DNA of 64,000 nucleotides from Thermoflavifilum sp. GTDB taxonomy: Bacteria > Bacteroidota > Bacteroidia > Chitinophagales > Chitinophagaceae. The stretch spans positions 1 to 64,000 of the forward strand of contig JAIMAQ010000002.1 in NCBI GenBank assembly GCA_023511875.1, written 5' to 3'. This document shows, piece after piece, positions 53,596-63,019 of this stretch (its first letter is position 1; each line of letters starts with the position of its first letter). A program made the position numbers and the translations under genes. Below the pieces are notes generated by a model. That model ran no database searches and had not been told where the DNA came from. It saw only the letters and a program-made list of their open reading frames with translations.

Positions 53596-53963
53596 TGAGC
53601 AAACAATCCCATACAATGCCTGAGAGACCATCTACAGCCGAATCTTCGTTTGTAGATCGTGTATATATGTTGGTACGTAAAATACCTCGTGGAAGGGTAA
53701 CGACTTATGGTGCCATTGCAGAAGCTTGTGGATCACGTATTTCCGCTAAAATGGTGGGTTGGGCAATGAATATGTCGCACCGGGTGTTGCCTCCAGTGCC
53801 AGCACATCGCGTGGTAAACCGAAAGGGGATTCTCACGGGCAAGCATCATTTTGCTACCCCCACACTCATGCAAGAATTATTGGAACGAGAAGGGATACGC
53901 GTAGAGGATGATCGAGTAATCGATTTCGACAAATTGTTTTGGGATCCCAGAAAATCTATTTAA
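53595..53963 (+). CDS. alkyltransferase-like (ATL) DNA-binding protein
   Basis: A 122-aa relative of O6-methylguanine-DNA methyltransferase in which the active-site Cys of PCHRV is Ala70 (VPAHRVVNRKG). Such proteins cannot transfer alkyl groups but bind O6-alkylguanine and flag it for nucleotide excision repair. RGRVTTYGAIAEACG is the DNA-binding helix region. It overlaps the trmB stop by one base. Met8 is an alternative start. Base-repair gene tag lies elsewhere in the window. Confidence 0.9.
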   Translation: MSKQSHTMPERPSTAESSFVDRVYMLVRKIPRGRVTTYGAIAEACGSRISAKMVGWAMNMSHRVLPPVPAHRVVNRKGILTGKHHFATPTLMQELLEREGIRVEDDRVIDFDKLFWDPRKSI

Positions 53964-53965
53964 TC

Positions 53966-54421
53966 ATGAAAACTACATCGATTAAAACATTGCGTATAGA
54001 TGAGCGTGAGCTTGTTAATCAGTTTTTTGAATCGACTCATATCATTGGATTGATATCTGATTTACCCGATTATCAGCTCTGCTGGCATTTGAATCGAGAA
54101 TTGGATATGGATTTTCGGGTAAATGATGAATTGGAAATTCAGTGGCAAACTTCACATCGACGTATTTATTATTTTACTGTGTTTGAATATGTCGATATGC
54201 GTTCATCAAACGTGCATTATTTATACAACAATCATAAGCAAGGTATTGTCTTATTGCCCGAAATCAAACACATTAATTATATCTGGCTCATTAAAGGGCC
54301 CTATTTCACCGCAAACGAGTGCAATGAATGGTTACAACTATTACATCGACTTCCATATATTCGAATGGCTATAAAGTTTTTACCGGAAGATTTAAAAAAC
54401 CGCCAGAACTTAATTTTATAA
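53966..54421 (+). CDS. IPExxxVDY family protein
   Basis: A 151-aa protein of a small family restricted to this phylum, recognised from its variant of the naming motif (LPEIKHINY, about residues 106-114). WHLNRELDMDF and IWLIKG fit the same family. The function is unknown. The ATG at 53966 begins 2 nt after the ATL stop; the ORF extends upstream into that gene. It is part of the trmB-ATL group. Confidence 0.78.
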   Translation: MKTTSIKTLRIDERELVNQFFESTHIIGLISDLPDYQLCWHLNRELDMDFRVNDELEIQWQTSHRRIYYFTVFEYVDMRSSNVHYLYNNHKQGIVLLPEIKHINYIWLIKGPYFTANECNEWLQLLHRLPYIRMAIKFLPEDLKNRQNLIL

Positions 54422-54433
54422 CTTGCTAAACAA

Positions 54434-54682
54434 ATGAATATGATGTGGGAAGAAAAAGATAATCGACTCGTACGTACGTTTGTGTTTCACGATTTTTCTG
54501 AAGCTTTTGCCTTCATGACAAGAGTGGCCTTGCTGGCCGAAAAAATGGATCATCACCCATACTGGGAAAATGTGTATAACAAAGTCACTATTTATTTAAC
54601 CACACACGATGCTGGGAATATGATCACAGAAAAAGATCGACAGCTCGCCCAGGCTATTGACGCGCTTTTCACTCAACAATAG
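54434..54682 (+). CDS. pterin-4a-carbinolamine dehydratase
   Basis: An 82-aa enzyme of the PCD/DCoH family that dehydrates 4a-hydroxytetrahydrobiopterin in pterin recycling. The catalytic block [20 protein letters not shown] is intact (His-His-Pro, Trp and the second His). No aromatic amino acid hydroxylase is in the window; the enzyme may have a pterin role elsewhere in the genome. It starts 12 nt after the IPExxxVDY gene. Confidence 0.92.
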   Translation: MNMMWEEKDNRLVRTFVFHDFSEAFAFMTRVALLAEKMDHHPYWENVYNKVTIYLTTHDAGNMITEKDRQLAQAIDALFTQQ

Positions 54683-54755
54683 CTTGAAGTGTACGCATGA
54701 AAATCTGCTTTCTGCTGAGTAGCATATAAAATGGCTGACACGTTCAGCGAAGACA

Positions 54756-56858
54756 ATGAAAAGAGGTATTTGTTGGATAGGAAAATGGTTACAGGTTTTT
54801 TACCTGATTATTGGCTTGATGCAAACTCACCAAGCTCTTGCTCAAGTTATAAGTGCTACCAACTCATTTATATTGCCCAATCGCATGCCCGACACAGCTA
54901 TTTCTTTACAAGCGTATACATTTTTTTTAGAAGAAGATAGCCAGTTGTATTCCTTGCCGGAAGTTGTGCATCAACATTTTTTGTCTCCACGTAATTTTCA
55001 TCAAACTCCCTGGCAAAATATCCACACGCATGCTTTTTGGATGAAGCTATCGATATACAATCCAGGTGTTCAGCAAGATGATCTCTATTGGTTTTTGGGT
55101 TATCCAGATCGTGTAGCGTTTTATGCTTTGCAAGATGATGGGGCTTACCACTTGGTGCAACGTGCCGGGTTGATGGAGCCTGGAAGTGGATGGAAAAAAT
55201 GGAATCAATTTGCTTTTCCATTACACTTACCGGCTGGCACCACTAGTACATTTTACGTGCATATTACGAATGAATATGATATTGAAAATCCTTTATTTTC
55301 ACAACTTTTCACTCGTGATAGCTGGAATGAATATGCTGTTGAGCAATATCGTCGATTCGATTCTTTGGGCAACTGGGTTTTTTTTGCTGCAGGTTTCCTA
55401 TGCATAATTGCTGTTTTATCGATTATTGGTTACTTGCAAACTCGTGAGGCAAGTTATTTGATCTTAAGTGGTTTTAGTATTGCTCAAGGGCTGTATTTCT
55501 TCGCACAACTATCTCATTATCCAGGTCAATTCTCATTGTTTGGCTTTTGGCCATCATTGCAATATGCATTCGATATTCCAGGGCCTTTATTGAGTTTTTA
55601 TTTGCCTTATATGTGGTTGAGTAAACATGTTACAGCTGAACAGCTAAACAAGCTTAAAATCTATTCCATCTGGCGATATATACTTATTGGCATTTGTGCA
55701 ATAGTGTTGTTTCAATGGATAAGCATGGCTTTGCATAATTTTCATCTTGCTAGAATCATCTTTGTTACATTTTTTTATTTATCATTGCTTCCTGCAGTTG
55801 CATTCCTTTGGTGGTTGGGGAATTATTTTACCCATACGGTGATCCGAATTTTTTTGATAGGTTCATGGGTTTTATGGTTCACAGCCTTGCTGGCTTTTCA
55901 TCTGGGTTTCATTTCGCATCAACCTTTACCCTCTTATGGTATGCAGCCGCTTTCCTTGCAAATACTCATCATAGGAAGCATCATATCTACTACAGCCTTT
56001 TGGGTGTGTGTGTTACGAAAACTAAGGTCTACACAAGTAGCAGCTTTGCTTCATGAACAACAGCAGATAGATCAAGAACAACAACTGATGCGCAACTTAT
56101 CTCATCAGGTAGAAGAGCTAAAAGATATGTTGAAACAAAAAGATGAAGCGCTTCAACAGCATATCGATGAGCTTCAGCACATGCGTCAGAAAGCCATGGA
56201 TACAGAGTATAAACTGAAATTAAATGAATTAGAATTAAAAGCCATCAGGGCACAGATGAATCCGCATTTTATTTTTAATTGCTTGAATTCAATTCAGCTG
56301 TTTATCATGCAACATCGCGAAGAGTTGGCACAGGAATATCTCTCAGATTTTTCATTGCTTATTCGACAAACATTGGAAATGTCAAAAATTAATTTTGTGT
56401 CGCTCGATGAAGAAATTCAATATTTACAAACTTATTTACGTTTGGAAAAAATGCGATTTGAAGACAGGATGGATTATGAAATCATAGTAGCACCGCAGCT
56501 CGATATTCATAAGGCTGAGTTGCCTACTATGTTGTTACAACCTTATGTAGAAAATGCAGTTAAGCACGGAATCAATCATCCCCTTCATAAAGGATTAATT
56601 AGTTTGCGATTTGAAGAGCAAGCCGAGTCTCTAATCTGTTCGGTTGAAGATAATGGTATAGGTATTAAACGTACTAAAGCCATTGGTGTAAATCATTTTC
56701 GATATCATCTCATGGCGGGCATGGAAATGAGTAAGATGCGAGCAGAGTGGATCAATAAATTATATCAAACCGATATTCGCATTGAGATTATTGATAAAGA
56801 AGAAATATATGGCGATGCATCGGGAACGATAGTTCGTATACATGTTCCTCAGGTTTGA
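54756..56858 (+). CDS. 7TM-DISM sensor histidine kinase of the LytS type
   Basis: A 700-aa sensor. A signal peptide (ending near QALAQ) leads to an extracytoplasmic 7TMR-DISM ligand domain of about 150 residues. Seven transmembrane helices (about 205-415) and a coiled coil (about 420-490, rich in Gln, Glu and Lys) follow. The His_kinase block has the phosphoacceptor His504 in RAQMNPHFIFNCLNSIQ. The HATPase domain shows LLQPYVENAVKHGINH and VEDNGIGI. It is followed after 36 nt by a LytTR response regulator, its probable partner. The stimulus cannot be read; the DISM domain points to a carbohydrate-like ligand. Confidence 0.9.
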   Translation: MKRGICWIGKWLQVFYLIIGLMQTHQALAQVISATNSFILPNRMPDTAISLQAYTFFLEEDSQLYSLPEVVHQHFLSPRNFHQTPWQNIHTHAFWMKLSIYNPGVQQDDLYWFLGYPDRVAFYALQDDGAYHLVQRAGLMEPGSGWKKWNQFAFPLHLPAGTTSTFYVHITNEYDIENPLFSQLFTRDSWNEYAVEQYRRFDSLGNWVFFAAGFLCIIAVLSIIGYLQTREASYLILSGFSIAQGLYFFAQLSHYPGQFSLFGFWPSLQYAFDIPGPLLSFYLPYMWLSKHVTAEQLNKLKIYSIWRYILIGICAIVLFQWISMALHNFHLARIIFVTFFYLSLLPAVAFLWWLGNYFTHTVIRIFLIGSWVLWFTALLAFHLGFISHQPLPSYGMQPLSLQILIIGSIISTTAFWVCVLRKLRSTQVAALLHEQQQIDQEQQLMRNLSHQVEELKDMLKQKDEALQQHIDELQHMRQKAMDTEYKLKLNELELKAIRAQMNPHFIFNCLNSIQLFIMQHREELAQEYLSDFSLLIRQTLEMSKINFVSLDEEIQYLQTYLRLEKMRFEDRMDYEIIVAPQLDIHKAELPTMLLQPYVENAVKHGINHPLHKGLISLRFEEQAESLICSVEDNGIGIKRTKAIGVNHFRYHLMAGMEMSKMRAEWINKLYQTDIRIEIIDKEEIYGDASGTIVRIHVPQV

Positions 56859-56894
56859 AATAATGCGGATATTTTTTACCCCAAAAACTTGTCT

Positions 56895-57653
56895 ATGTTA
56901 AATGAACCACTTAGGGTTTTAGTGATCGATGATGAGCCAGATGGTTATGCCATTATAGAAATGATGCTTCGTCGTCAGTCACAATGGCCTATTGCCTCTT
57001 GCCAATATGTGCCCGATTTGTTTCAAGCTGAATCGTTGATTCATCATTTTCGCCCACATTGGCTCCTCGTAGATTTGGAACTTACAGAAGCCAATGGTCT
57101 TTCCATAGCTCATATCTTACCAGCAGATGTTGAGTTGGAATTGAGTTTTATGACGGCGCATGATCAGGAGAAAGGAGAAGTGCTTTGCTTTAGCCAAATG
57201 TTTTTATTGCAAAAACCTATACATCGAGAGGCATTACAACGTGTGTTGCAATTTATGCAAGATCATTTGTTTGATCAGCAAAAGCATGTTCGCCTACAGG
57301 TATTAAAATCCAATTTGAAACAGCTTTATGATCCTCAATATTTGGCATTGCCCATGCAACAAAGTTGGGTATCGCTTTCGCTCGATCAAATCCGCTATCT
57401 CACTACTTATGGCGATAAAACCGAATTTTTTTTGCTAGACAATCAGGTAATTGTTGATCGGCCATTTAGTGAATACCAGCGATTTTTGCATCGGCATCCT
57501 GCATTTTTACATATTCATCCTGCATATCTTATTCAACTTACACATGTAGAATGGATAGACATAGAGAATTTACAAGTGCATATGGATGATGGGGCAATAC
57601 TGCCGGTTACAGCGCATAAACTTCCTATTTTGCTGCGTACCAAGCAAGGATAA
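56895..57653 (+). CDS. LytTR-type response regulator
   Basis: A 252-aa response regulator. The receiver domain has the acidic DDEPDG, the phosphorylated Asp60 in LLVDLELTEANG and Lys107 in LLQKPIH. The C-terminal LytTR DNA-binding domain is recognisable from LDQIRYLTTYGDKTEFFLLD and RFLHRHPAFLHIHPAYLIQL. A TTG six bases upstream is in frame; the ATG at 56895 (MLNEPLRVLVIDDEPDG) is preferred. It pairs with the preceding kinase. Confidence 0.92.
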   Translation: MLNEPLRVLVIDDEPDGYAIIEMMLRRQSQWPIASCQYVPDLFQAESLIHHFRPHWLLVDLELTEANGLSIAHILPADVELELSFMTAHDQEKGEVLCFSQMFLLQKPIHREALQRVLQFMQDHLFDQQKHVRLQVLKSNLKQLYDPQYLALPMQQSWVSLSLDQIRYLTTYGDKTEFFLLDNQVIVDRPFSEYQRFLHRHPAFLHIHPAYLIQLTHVEWIDIENLQVHMDDGAILPVTAHKLPILLRTKQG

Positions 57654-57657
57654 GAGC

Positions 57658-58452
57658 TTATTGAATTTGGTAAGTGTAGAGATCAATTTTTTGCCCTGTA
57701 TCATCTAAGCTGGTAAACGATATTAAGCCTACCTGATTAGCAAAACGTAGATCGGAATTAAATGTTTGGTTGAATATGGTGGTATTATTGGTCAACACCT
57801 GTACTTGAACTTTCATTTGTTCTTCAATCACTTGTGAAAAAGGATTGTTTTGCAAAGGCAGTTTAGCGATGATAGATTGAATGGTAAAGCTATAATTGAG
57901 TTTGATTTCAACAGACAGAGTTCCGCTCTGATAAGTGAAGTCTTGTGTTTGTGACCAGGTAGTTCCAACGGGCATGCTCGATTGCAGATAAAGTACTTCG
58001 GCATAGGATAATGAATCGAGTAGTGGTTGGGGAAGAGTGCCAGGAATTACAGCGATCAATTGAGCACCTGAAAATAAGCCACCAGCTGCGTAATAACGAT
58101 TTCCTTCTCTTCGCATGTAGCTCTGGGATACCGTATTGCCGAAATCGAGTGAAAACACATGATATTGATGTCCATGAAAGCTCGTGTCTTTATTGGTAGA
58201 AATCACGCTCAGAAACAGCTGGTTAGGATTTTGTGCGGGATAATAATACCAGTATGATCCCGCTGAAGTTGGTTGATAATTGAGTGTGTCTTGCGTAGTG
58301 TCGGCAGGCAGGGTGTCGGTGGCCGAAGTATCGGTAGTATCTGTCAATCGGCGCGACTCGAGAGAAAGCTCTTTTTTACAACCCGAATACAACGCCAGTG
58401 TTAGCAAGGCTATGCAACAACCCCATACCAATGTTTTCACCTGTATCCCCAT
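57658..58452 (-). CDS. hypothetical lipoprotein
   Basis: A 264-aa lipoprotein of unknown function. The lipobox LYSGC places the acceptor Cys at about residue 25, followed by a low-complexity Thr/Asp linker (TDTTDTSATDTLPADTT). The rest is a beta-rich domain with SAGSYWYYYPAQNPNQLFLS. It is convergent with the response regulator (4 nt between stops) and lies downstream of asnS on the same strand. Confidence 0.75.
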   Translation of the reverse strand: MGIQVKTLVWGCCIALLTLALYSGCKKELSLESRRLTDTTDTSATDTLPADTTQDTLNYQPTSAGSYWYYYPAQNPNQLFLSVISTNKDTSFHGHQYHVFSLDFGNTVSQSYMRREGNRYYAAGGLFSGAQLIAVIPGTLPQPLLDSLSYAEVLYLQSSMPVGTTWSQTQDFTYQSGTLSVEIKLNYSFTIQSIIAKLPLQNNPFSQVIEEQMKVQVQVLTNNTTIFNQTFNSDLRFANQVGLISFTSLDDTGQKIDLYTYQIQ

Positions 58453-58511
58453 TTTAGGTATAGATAACGCAATTTCCCTTAAAATATTTTTATGTGATGC
58501 AAAGCATTATG

Positions 58512-59948
58512 TTAGAAGGAAATATTTTTAGGTGTGCGGGGGAAGGGAATCACGTCGCGGATATTGGTCATACCTGTTACAAATTGTACCATTCGTTCAA
58601 AGCCCAATCCAAATCCTGAATGTGGGCAACCGCCAAATTTGCGACTATCTAAATACCAATACAATTCATTTGGGGAGATATGTAATTCTTGCATGCGGTG
58701 CAATAGGCGATCATAGCGCTCTTCACGTTGTGAGCCACCAACAATTTCGCCAATACCTGGAAACAAAATATCCATTGCCCGTACAGTTTTGCCATCATCA
58801 TTCTGGCGCATGTAAAAAGCTTTGATTTCTTTTGGGTAATCGGTAATGATTACGGGCTTTTGAAAATGTTTTTCTACCAAATATCTTTCGTGTTCACTCT
58901 GAAAATCCATGCCCCAGCGTTCTACGGGAAATTGAAATTTTTTCTTTTTGTTGTATGGACTATTTTTTAAAATTTCAAATGCTTCGGTATATGTAATCCG
59001 TTCGAATGGGTGTGCAATAACAAAATGCAGTTTTTCTAACAAATTCATGCCCGATCGTTCTGTTTGGGGCTTTTTGCTTTCTTCTTCTTGAAGTCGATTA
59101 GCGAGCCATTCGAGATCGGTAGGATGATGATCCAATACATATTGAATGATGTATTTGATAAACTCTTCAGCCAGGTTCATATTATCGTGTAGGTCATAAA
59201 AAGCCATTTCGGGTTCTATCATCCAGAATTCAGCCAAATGGCGGGTAGTATTGGAGTTTTCAGCACGAAAAGTAGGCCCGAAAGTATAAATCAAGCCCAA
59301 GGCCATGGCCCCCAATTCACCCTCCAGTTGCCCAGATACCGTAAGGTTGGCTTTTCGTCCAAAAAAATCCTGGGAATAATCTATTTCACCATTTTCAGTA
59401 CGTGGGAGTTGCTTTAAATCGAGTGTAGTTACCTGAAACAGTTCGCCGGCACCCTCAGCATCGTTGGCCGTGAGGATGGGGGTATGCAGGTAAATAAATC
59501 CCTTTTGGTGAAAAAAATGATGGATAGCATAAGCCAGGCTATGACGAATGCGAAATACCGCGCCAAAGGTTTGCGTACGCATGCGCAGATGAGCATGCTC
59601 TCGCAAAAATTCCAAGCTATGTTTTTTGGGTTGCAGGGGATAAGTTTCCGCAGGGCAATCGCCCAGTATGTCAATGTGTTGAGCCTTCAGCTCCAGTTTT
59701 TGTCCGCGCCCAATAGATGCTACCAACTCACCTTGTGCTGCAATTGCTGCTCCTGTAGTGATGCGTTTCAATAGAGCAGGGTCGTATTGTTGAGGGTCTA
59801 TTACCACCTGTAGGTTTTCATGGCAAGAACCATCGTTTACCGCAATAAACTGATCATTGCGAAAGCTACGCACCCAGCCTTTAATGGTCAATGAAGGCTT
59901 GGGGGGCTCCATGAGCAATACTTCCCGAATTCGAATATGTTGTGGCAT
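58512..59948 (-). CDS. asnS: asparaginyl-tRNA synthetase
   Basis: A class IIb synthetase charging tRNA-Asn. The 478-aa enzyme has an OB-fold anticodon-binding domain ([20 protein letters not shown]), motif 2 [20 protein letters not shown] and motif 3 [20 protein letters not shown] ending IPFPRTP, typical of AsnRS rather than AspRS. A promoter box lies upstream. It is divergent from rho. Confidence 0.97.
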   Translation of the reverse strand: MPQHIRIREVLLMEPPKPSLTIKGWVRSFRNDQFIAVNDGSCHENLQVVIDPQQYDPALLKRITTGAAIAAQGELVASIGRGQKLELKAQHIDILGDCPAETYPLQPKKHSLEFLREHAHLRMRTQTFGAVFRIRHSLAYAIHHFFHQKGFIYLHTPILTANDAEGAGELFQVTTLDLKQLPRTENGEIDYSQDFFGRKANLTVSGQLEGELGAMALGLIYTFGPTFRAENSNTTRHLAEFWMIEPEMAFYDLHDNMNLAEEFIKYIIQYVLDHHPTDLEWLANRLQEEESKKPQTERSGMNLLEKLHFVIAHPFERITYTEAFEILKNSPYNKKKKFQFPVERWGMDFQSEHERYLVEKHFQKPVIITDYPKEIKAFYMRQNDDGKTVRAMDILFPGIGEIVGGSQREERYDRLLHRMQELHISPNELYWYLDSRKFGGCPHSGFGLGFERMVQFVTGMTNIRDVIPFPRTPKNISF

Positions 59949-59988
59949 AATAATGGGCTATACTTTGAATAAAGAAAAATTGTGCCGA

Positions 59989-59996
59989 CAAAAATA
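59989..59996 (-). promoter_or_regulatory. -7 promoter box for asnS
   Basis: Minus strand TATTTTTG is an exact match 41 nt before the asnS ATG at 59948; the -33 is weak. Confidence 0.5.
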
Positions 59997-60054
59997 TCAA
60001 ACTTCAACCAGCATAAGCCACGATAGCTGAATTATCTGATAAAAGGCTGAAAAA

Positions 60055-60086
60055 TTTTGATAAAACCAAAACTTGTTGTAATCTTG
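60055..60086 (+). promoter_or_regulatory. promoter of rho
   Basis: TTTTG at 60055-60059 and TAATCTTG at 60079-60086 (one mismatch) are 19 nt apart. Initiation near 60092 would give a leader of just over 200 nt before the rho ATG, unusually long for this window. Confidence 0.5.
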
Positions 60087-60258
60087 CACCAGCTTGGTTT
60101 GACTGTTTAAAGTCTTACTTATTCTTCTCCAGAATTAAGTCATTATTAACTCAAATCATTTTCTGAGAACAACTATAAGCCTGAAAGTGCTCATTGGTGT
60201 GGATATTGCGGATGTAATTCAACGAATCATGGTGTAGATAACAAACACAGTCAATTTC

Positions 60259-60333
60259 ATGACATATTTATTTTGGTTAACCAATCATTCATTACATGAT
60301 GTATCAATTTGCGCAACTCAACGAGATGTTTGA
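60259..60333 (+). CDS. possible 24-codon leader ORF overlapping the rho start
   Basis: ATG at 60259 to TGA at 60333 encodes 24 aa ([15 protein letters not shown]...). It begins in the rho leader and ends in a different frame 38 nt inside rho. It lacks a ribosome-binding site and may be chance, but its position recalls the rhoL leader ORF of E. coli. Confidence 0.2.
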   Translation: MTYLFWLTNHSLHDVSICATQRDV

Positions 60334-61936
60334 TCTCGAATTGAAAGACATTGCAGCTCAATTAAACATTCCCGACGCCCACAAATTAAGCCGAGAAGAA
60401 TTGATTCACCGTATTCTTGATGCACAAGCCGAGCAATATGCGGTGAATGGTGCAGAAGCGCCTGCAGAAGAAACAAAGAAAACTCGTAGACGCCGCACCG
60501 TGAGAAAACAAGCTAATAGCGAGACTGCAGAAGCATCAGAAATGCCTTCAACGGCCGCGCCGCAAAGTGCGGAAGCCGAAGCAGTAGAAGAACCCAAACG
60601 TCCGAGCCGTCGTGGACGCAAAGCCGCATCAGCCGAAGCCCAAACTGAAGAAGCCCGGCCAGAGCCACCCGTTCTGGAACAAGATCCCTTGATGATGAGC
60701 ACTGAGGAAGAAGATACTGAAGTGGGAATAGAAATGCCTGAAGAAATTGGCTCGGAAGCTTATCCAACAGAAGAAGAAAAGCCACGAGCTATACCCAAAG
60801 AAGTGCATTTCAACATTGAGTTCGACGGTGTCATTATCAGCGAGGGAGTGTTAGAAATGATGCCCGATGGATATGGCTTTTTGCGATCGTCGGACTATAA
60901 TTACCTCAGCTCGCCCGATGATATTTATGTATCGCCTTCTCAAATCAAATTGTTTGGCCTTAAAACCGGCGATACCGTGCAAGGCGCAGTGAGGCCTCCT
61001 AAAGAAGGGGAAAAATATTTTGCCTTGTTGAAGGTAGAAACCATCAACGGCCGCAAGCCCGAAGAAGTGCGCGATCGCGTGCCCTTCGATTATCTCACCC
61101 CACTTTTCCCTTATGAAAAATTCAACTTGGTCACCTCGGCTACAAATTATTCCACCCGCATCATGGATCTATTTACTCCTATTGGAAAGGGACAGCGTGG
61201 CTTGATCGTAGCCCAGCCCAAGACGGGTAAAACCATGTTGCTCAAAGAAGTGGCCAATGCTATTGCTACCAATCACCCGGAAGCGTATTTGATGGTGTTG
61301 CTAATCGACGAGCGGCCAGAAGAAGTCACCGATATGGAACGCAGCGTAAAAGCCGAAGTGATTGCATCAACCTTCGATGAACCTGCAGAAAAACATGTAA
61401 AAGTTTCTTCTATTGTCCTGCAAAAAGCTAAGCGCCTCGTAGAATGTGGTCATGATGTGGTAATCTTGCTCGACTCAATTACGCGTTTGGCACGTGCACA
61501 CAATACGGTAATGCCTGCCTCTGGAAAAGTACTTAGTGGAGGGGTAGAAGCCAATGCCTTGCATAAACCTAAACAGTTTTTTGGTGCAGCCCGTAAAATC
61601 GAAAACGGCGGCTCACTCACCATCCTGGCTACCGCTTTGATTGATACCGGCTCGAAGATGGATGAAGTGATCTTCGAAGAGTTTAAGGGTACCGGGAACA
61701 TGGAATTGCAGCTCGACCGCCGACTGGCCAATAAACGTATTTTCCCGGCTATCGACCTCAATGCCTCTTCTACCCGACGGGAAGACCTGCTGCTCGAAAA
61801 AGATGTGTTGCAACGCATGTGGATCTTACGCAAGCACCTGGCCGATATGACTACTGAAGAAGCCATGACCTTTATGCTCGACCATATGCGAGGCACCAAG
61901 AGCAACGAAGAATTCTTGATTTCGATGAACAGCTAA
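60296..61936 (+). CDS. rho: transcription termination factor Rho
   Basis: The hexameric RNA helicase that ends transcription. The product is 546 aa, about 130 residues longer than the E. coli form. The extra length is a disordered insert (about residues 45-165) with a basic [11 protein letters not shown] patch followed by acidic segments. The CSD-type RNA-binding domain follows ([20 protein letters not shown]). The core has Walker A AQPKTGKT near 306-313, [15 protein letters not shown] and the Q/R-loop region [19 protein letters not shown]. Such insertions are common in Rho of this phylum. Two ATGs (60296, 60299) are possible. mnmH starts 6 nt after its stop. Confidence 0.96.
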   Translation: MMYQFAQLNEMFDLELKDIAAQLNIPDAHKLSREELIHRILDAQAEQYAVNGAEAPAEETKKTRRRRTVRKQANSETAEASEMPSTAAPQSAEAEAVEEPKRPSRRGRKAASAEAQTEEARPEPPVLEQDPLMMSTEEEDTEVGIEMPEEIGSEAYPTEEEKPRAIPKEVHFNIEFDGVIISEGVLEMMPDGYGFLRSSDYNYLSSPDDIYVSPSQIKLFGLKTGDTVQGAVRPPKEGEKYFALLKVETINGRKPEEVRDRVPFDYLTPLFPYEKFNLVTSATNYSTRIMDLFTPIGKGQRGLIVAQPKTGKTMLLKEVANAIATNHPEAYLMVLLIDERPEEVTDMERSVKAEVIASTFDEPAEKHVKVSSIVLQKAKRLVECGHDVVILLDSITRLARAHNTVMPASGKVLSGGVEANALHKPKQFFGAARKIENGGSLTILATALIDTGSKMDEVIFEEFKGTGNMELQLDRRLANKRIFPAIDLNASSTRREDLLLEKDVLQRMWILRKHLADMTTEEAMTFMLDHMRGTKSNEEFLISMNS

Positions 61937-61942
61937 TCAGCT

Positions 61943-63004
61943 ATGTCCATAGAAACGGTTCCAGTTCAAGCTTTTCTCCAATTATCCGTTTCTTATCCTA
62001 TTGTAGATGTGCGCTCTCCAGCCGAATATGCACATGCACATATTCCAGGAGCTTTTTCATTGCCACTCTTTACCGATGAAGAGCGAGCTGTTGTGGGCAA
62101 GACCTATCATCATCGGGGCCGACTAGCGGCGATTCGCACAGGATTAGATTTTTATGGGCCTAAAATGCGCCGATTGGCCGAGCAGGCCGAGGCTATTGTG
62201 CATCAACACAGTCCAGATCGGCACACCATTTTATTGCATTGCTGGCGTGGAGGCATGCGTAGTCGAGCAGTAGCCTGGCTTCTCGACCTGATGGGCTATT
62301 CTGTACACCTCTTGCAAGGAGGCTATAAAGCATTTCGGCGAGAAGTGCTACAAACGTTTACCCTACCCCTGCCTTTGCGCTTGCTGGGCGGGTATACGGG
62401 CTCGGGTAAGACGCGTTTTTTACAGGCTATGCAGCAAAAAGGTCTGCCCGTAATTGATCTGGAGCAGCTGGCCTGCCACAAAGGTTCGGCTTTTGGCGAT
62501 TTGGGTATGCCCTTACAGCCTTCTCAAGAGATGTTTGAAAATCTATTGGCTATGCATATTCGCCGTTGCCTGGCCATGCCCAACATCGCCGAAAAGGCTA
62601 TTTGGATGGAAGATGAAAGCCAGCGCATTGGCGATTTAGTCATTCCCAATCCACTCTGGATGCAAATGCGCAAGGCACCTCTATATTTTCTGGAACTGCC
62701 ATTTTCTCATCGACTTCAACAAGTGGTAGACGAATACGGTATTTACGATATTGGGCTGCTCGAAGCAGCTATCTTGCGGATCCGCAAGCGATTGGGTGGG
62801 GTAGCCACACAGCAAGCGCTCGACGCCCTTTATGCCCGGCAAATGATCTCATGTTTTACCATTTTACTGAGGTATTACGACAAGTTGTACGATAAATCTT
62901 TACTTCAACGCGAGTCTGACGTGCCCATTTTTCGATTGCCTATGGAGATTTCCTGTGCCGACGAACTCTTGAGGCAATTGATGGATTTACAGGTAACCTT
63001 ATAA
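61943..63004 (+). CDS. mnmH: tRNA 2-selenouridine synthase
   Basis: Replaces sulfur with selenium at the wobble 2-thiouridine of tRNAs for Lys, Glu and Gln (also called SelU/YbbB). The 353-aa protein has an N-terminal rhodanese domain (IVDVRSPAEYAHAHIPGAF) with catalytic Cys100 in HCWRGGMRSR. A P-loop domain follows with GYTGSGKT at 150-157. It needs selenophosphate from SelD, whose gene begins 15 nt downstream. It also lies 6 nt after rho and may be cotranscribed with it. Confidence 0.95.
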   Translation: MSIETVPVQAFLQLSVSYPIVDVRSPAEYAHAHIPGAFSLPLFTDEERAVVGKTYHHRGRLAAIRTGLDFYGPKMRRLAEQAEAIVHQHSPDRHTILLHCWRGGMRSRAVAWLLDLMGYSVHLLQGGYKAFRREVLQTFTLPLPLRLLGGYTGSGKTRFLQAMQQKGLPVIDLEQLACHKGSAFGDLGMPLQPSQEMFENLLAMHIRRCLAMPNIAEKAIWMEDESQRIGDLVIPNPLWMQMRKAPLYFLELPFSHRLQQVVDEYGIYDIGLLEAAILRIRKRLGGVATQQALDALYARQMISCFTILLRYYDKLYDKSLLQRESDVPIFRLPMEISCADELLRQLMDLQVTL

Positions 63005-63019
63005 AATGCATTTCGCTAT

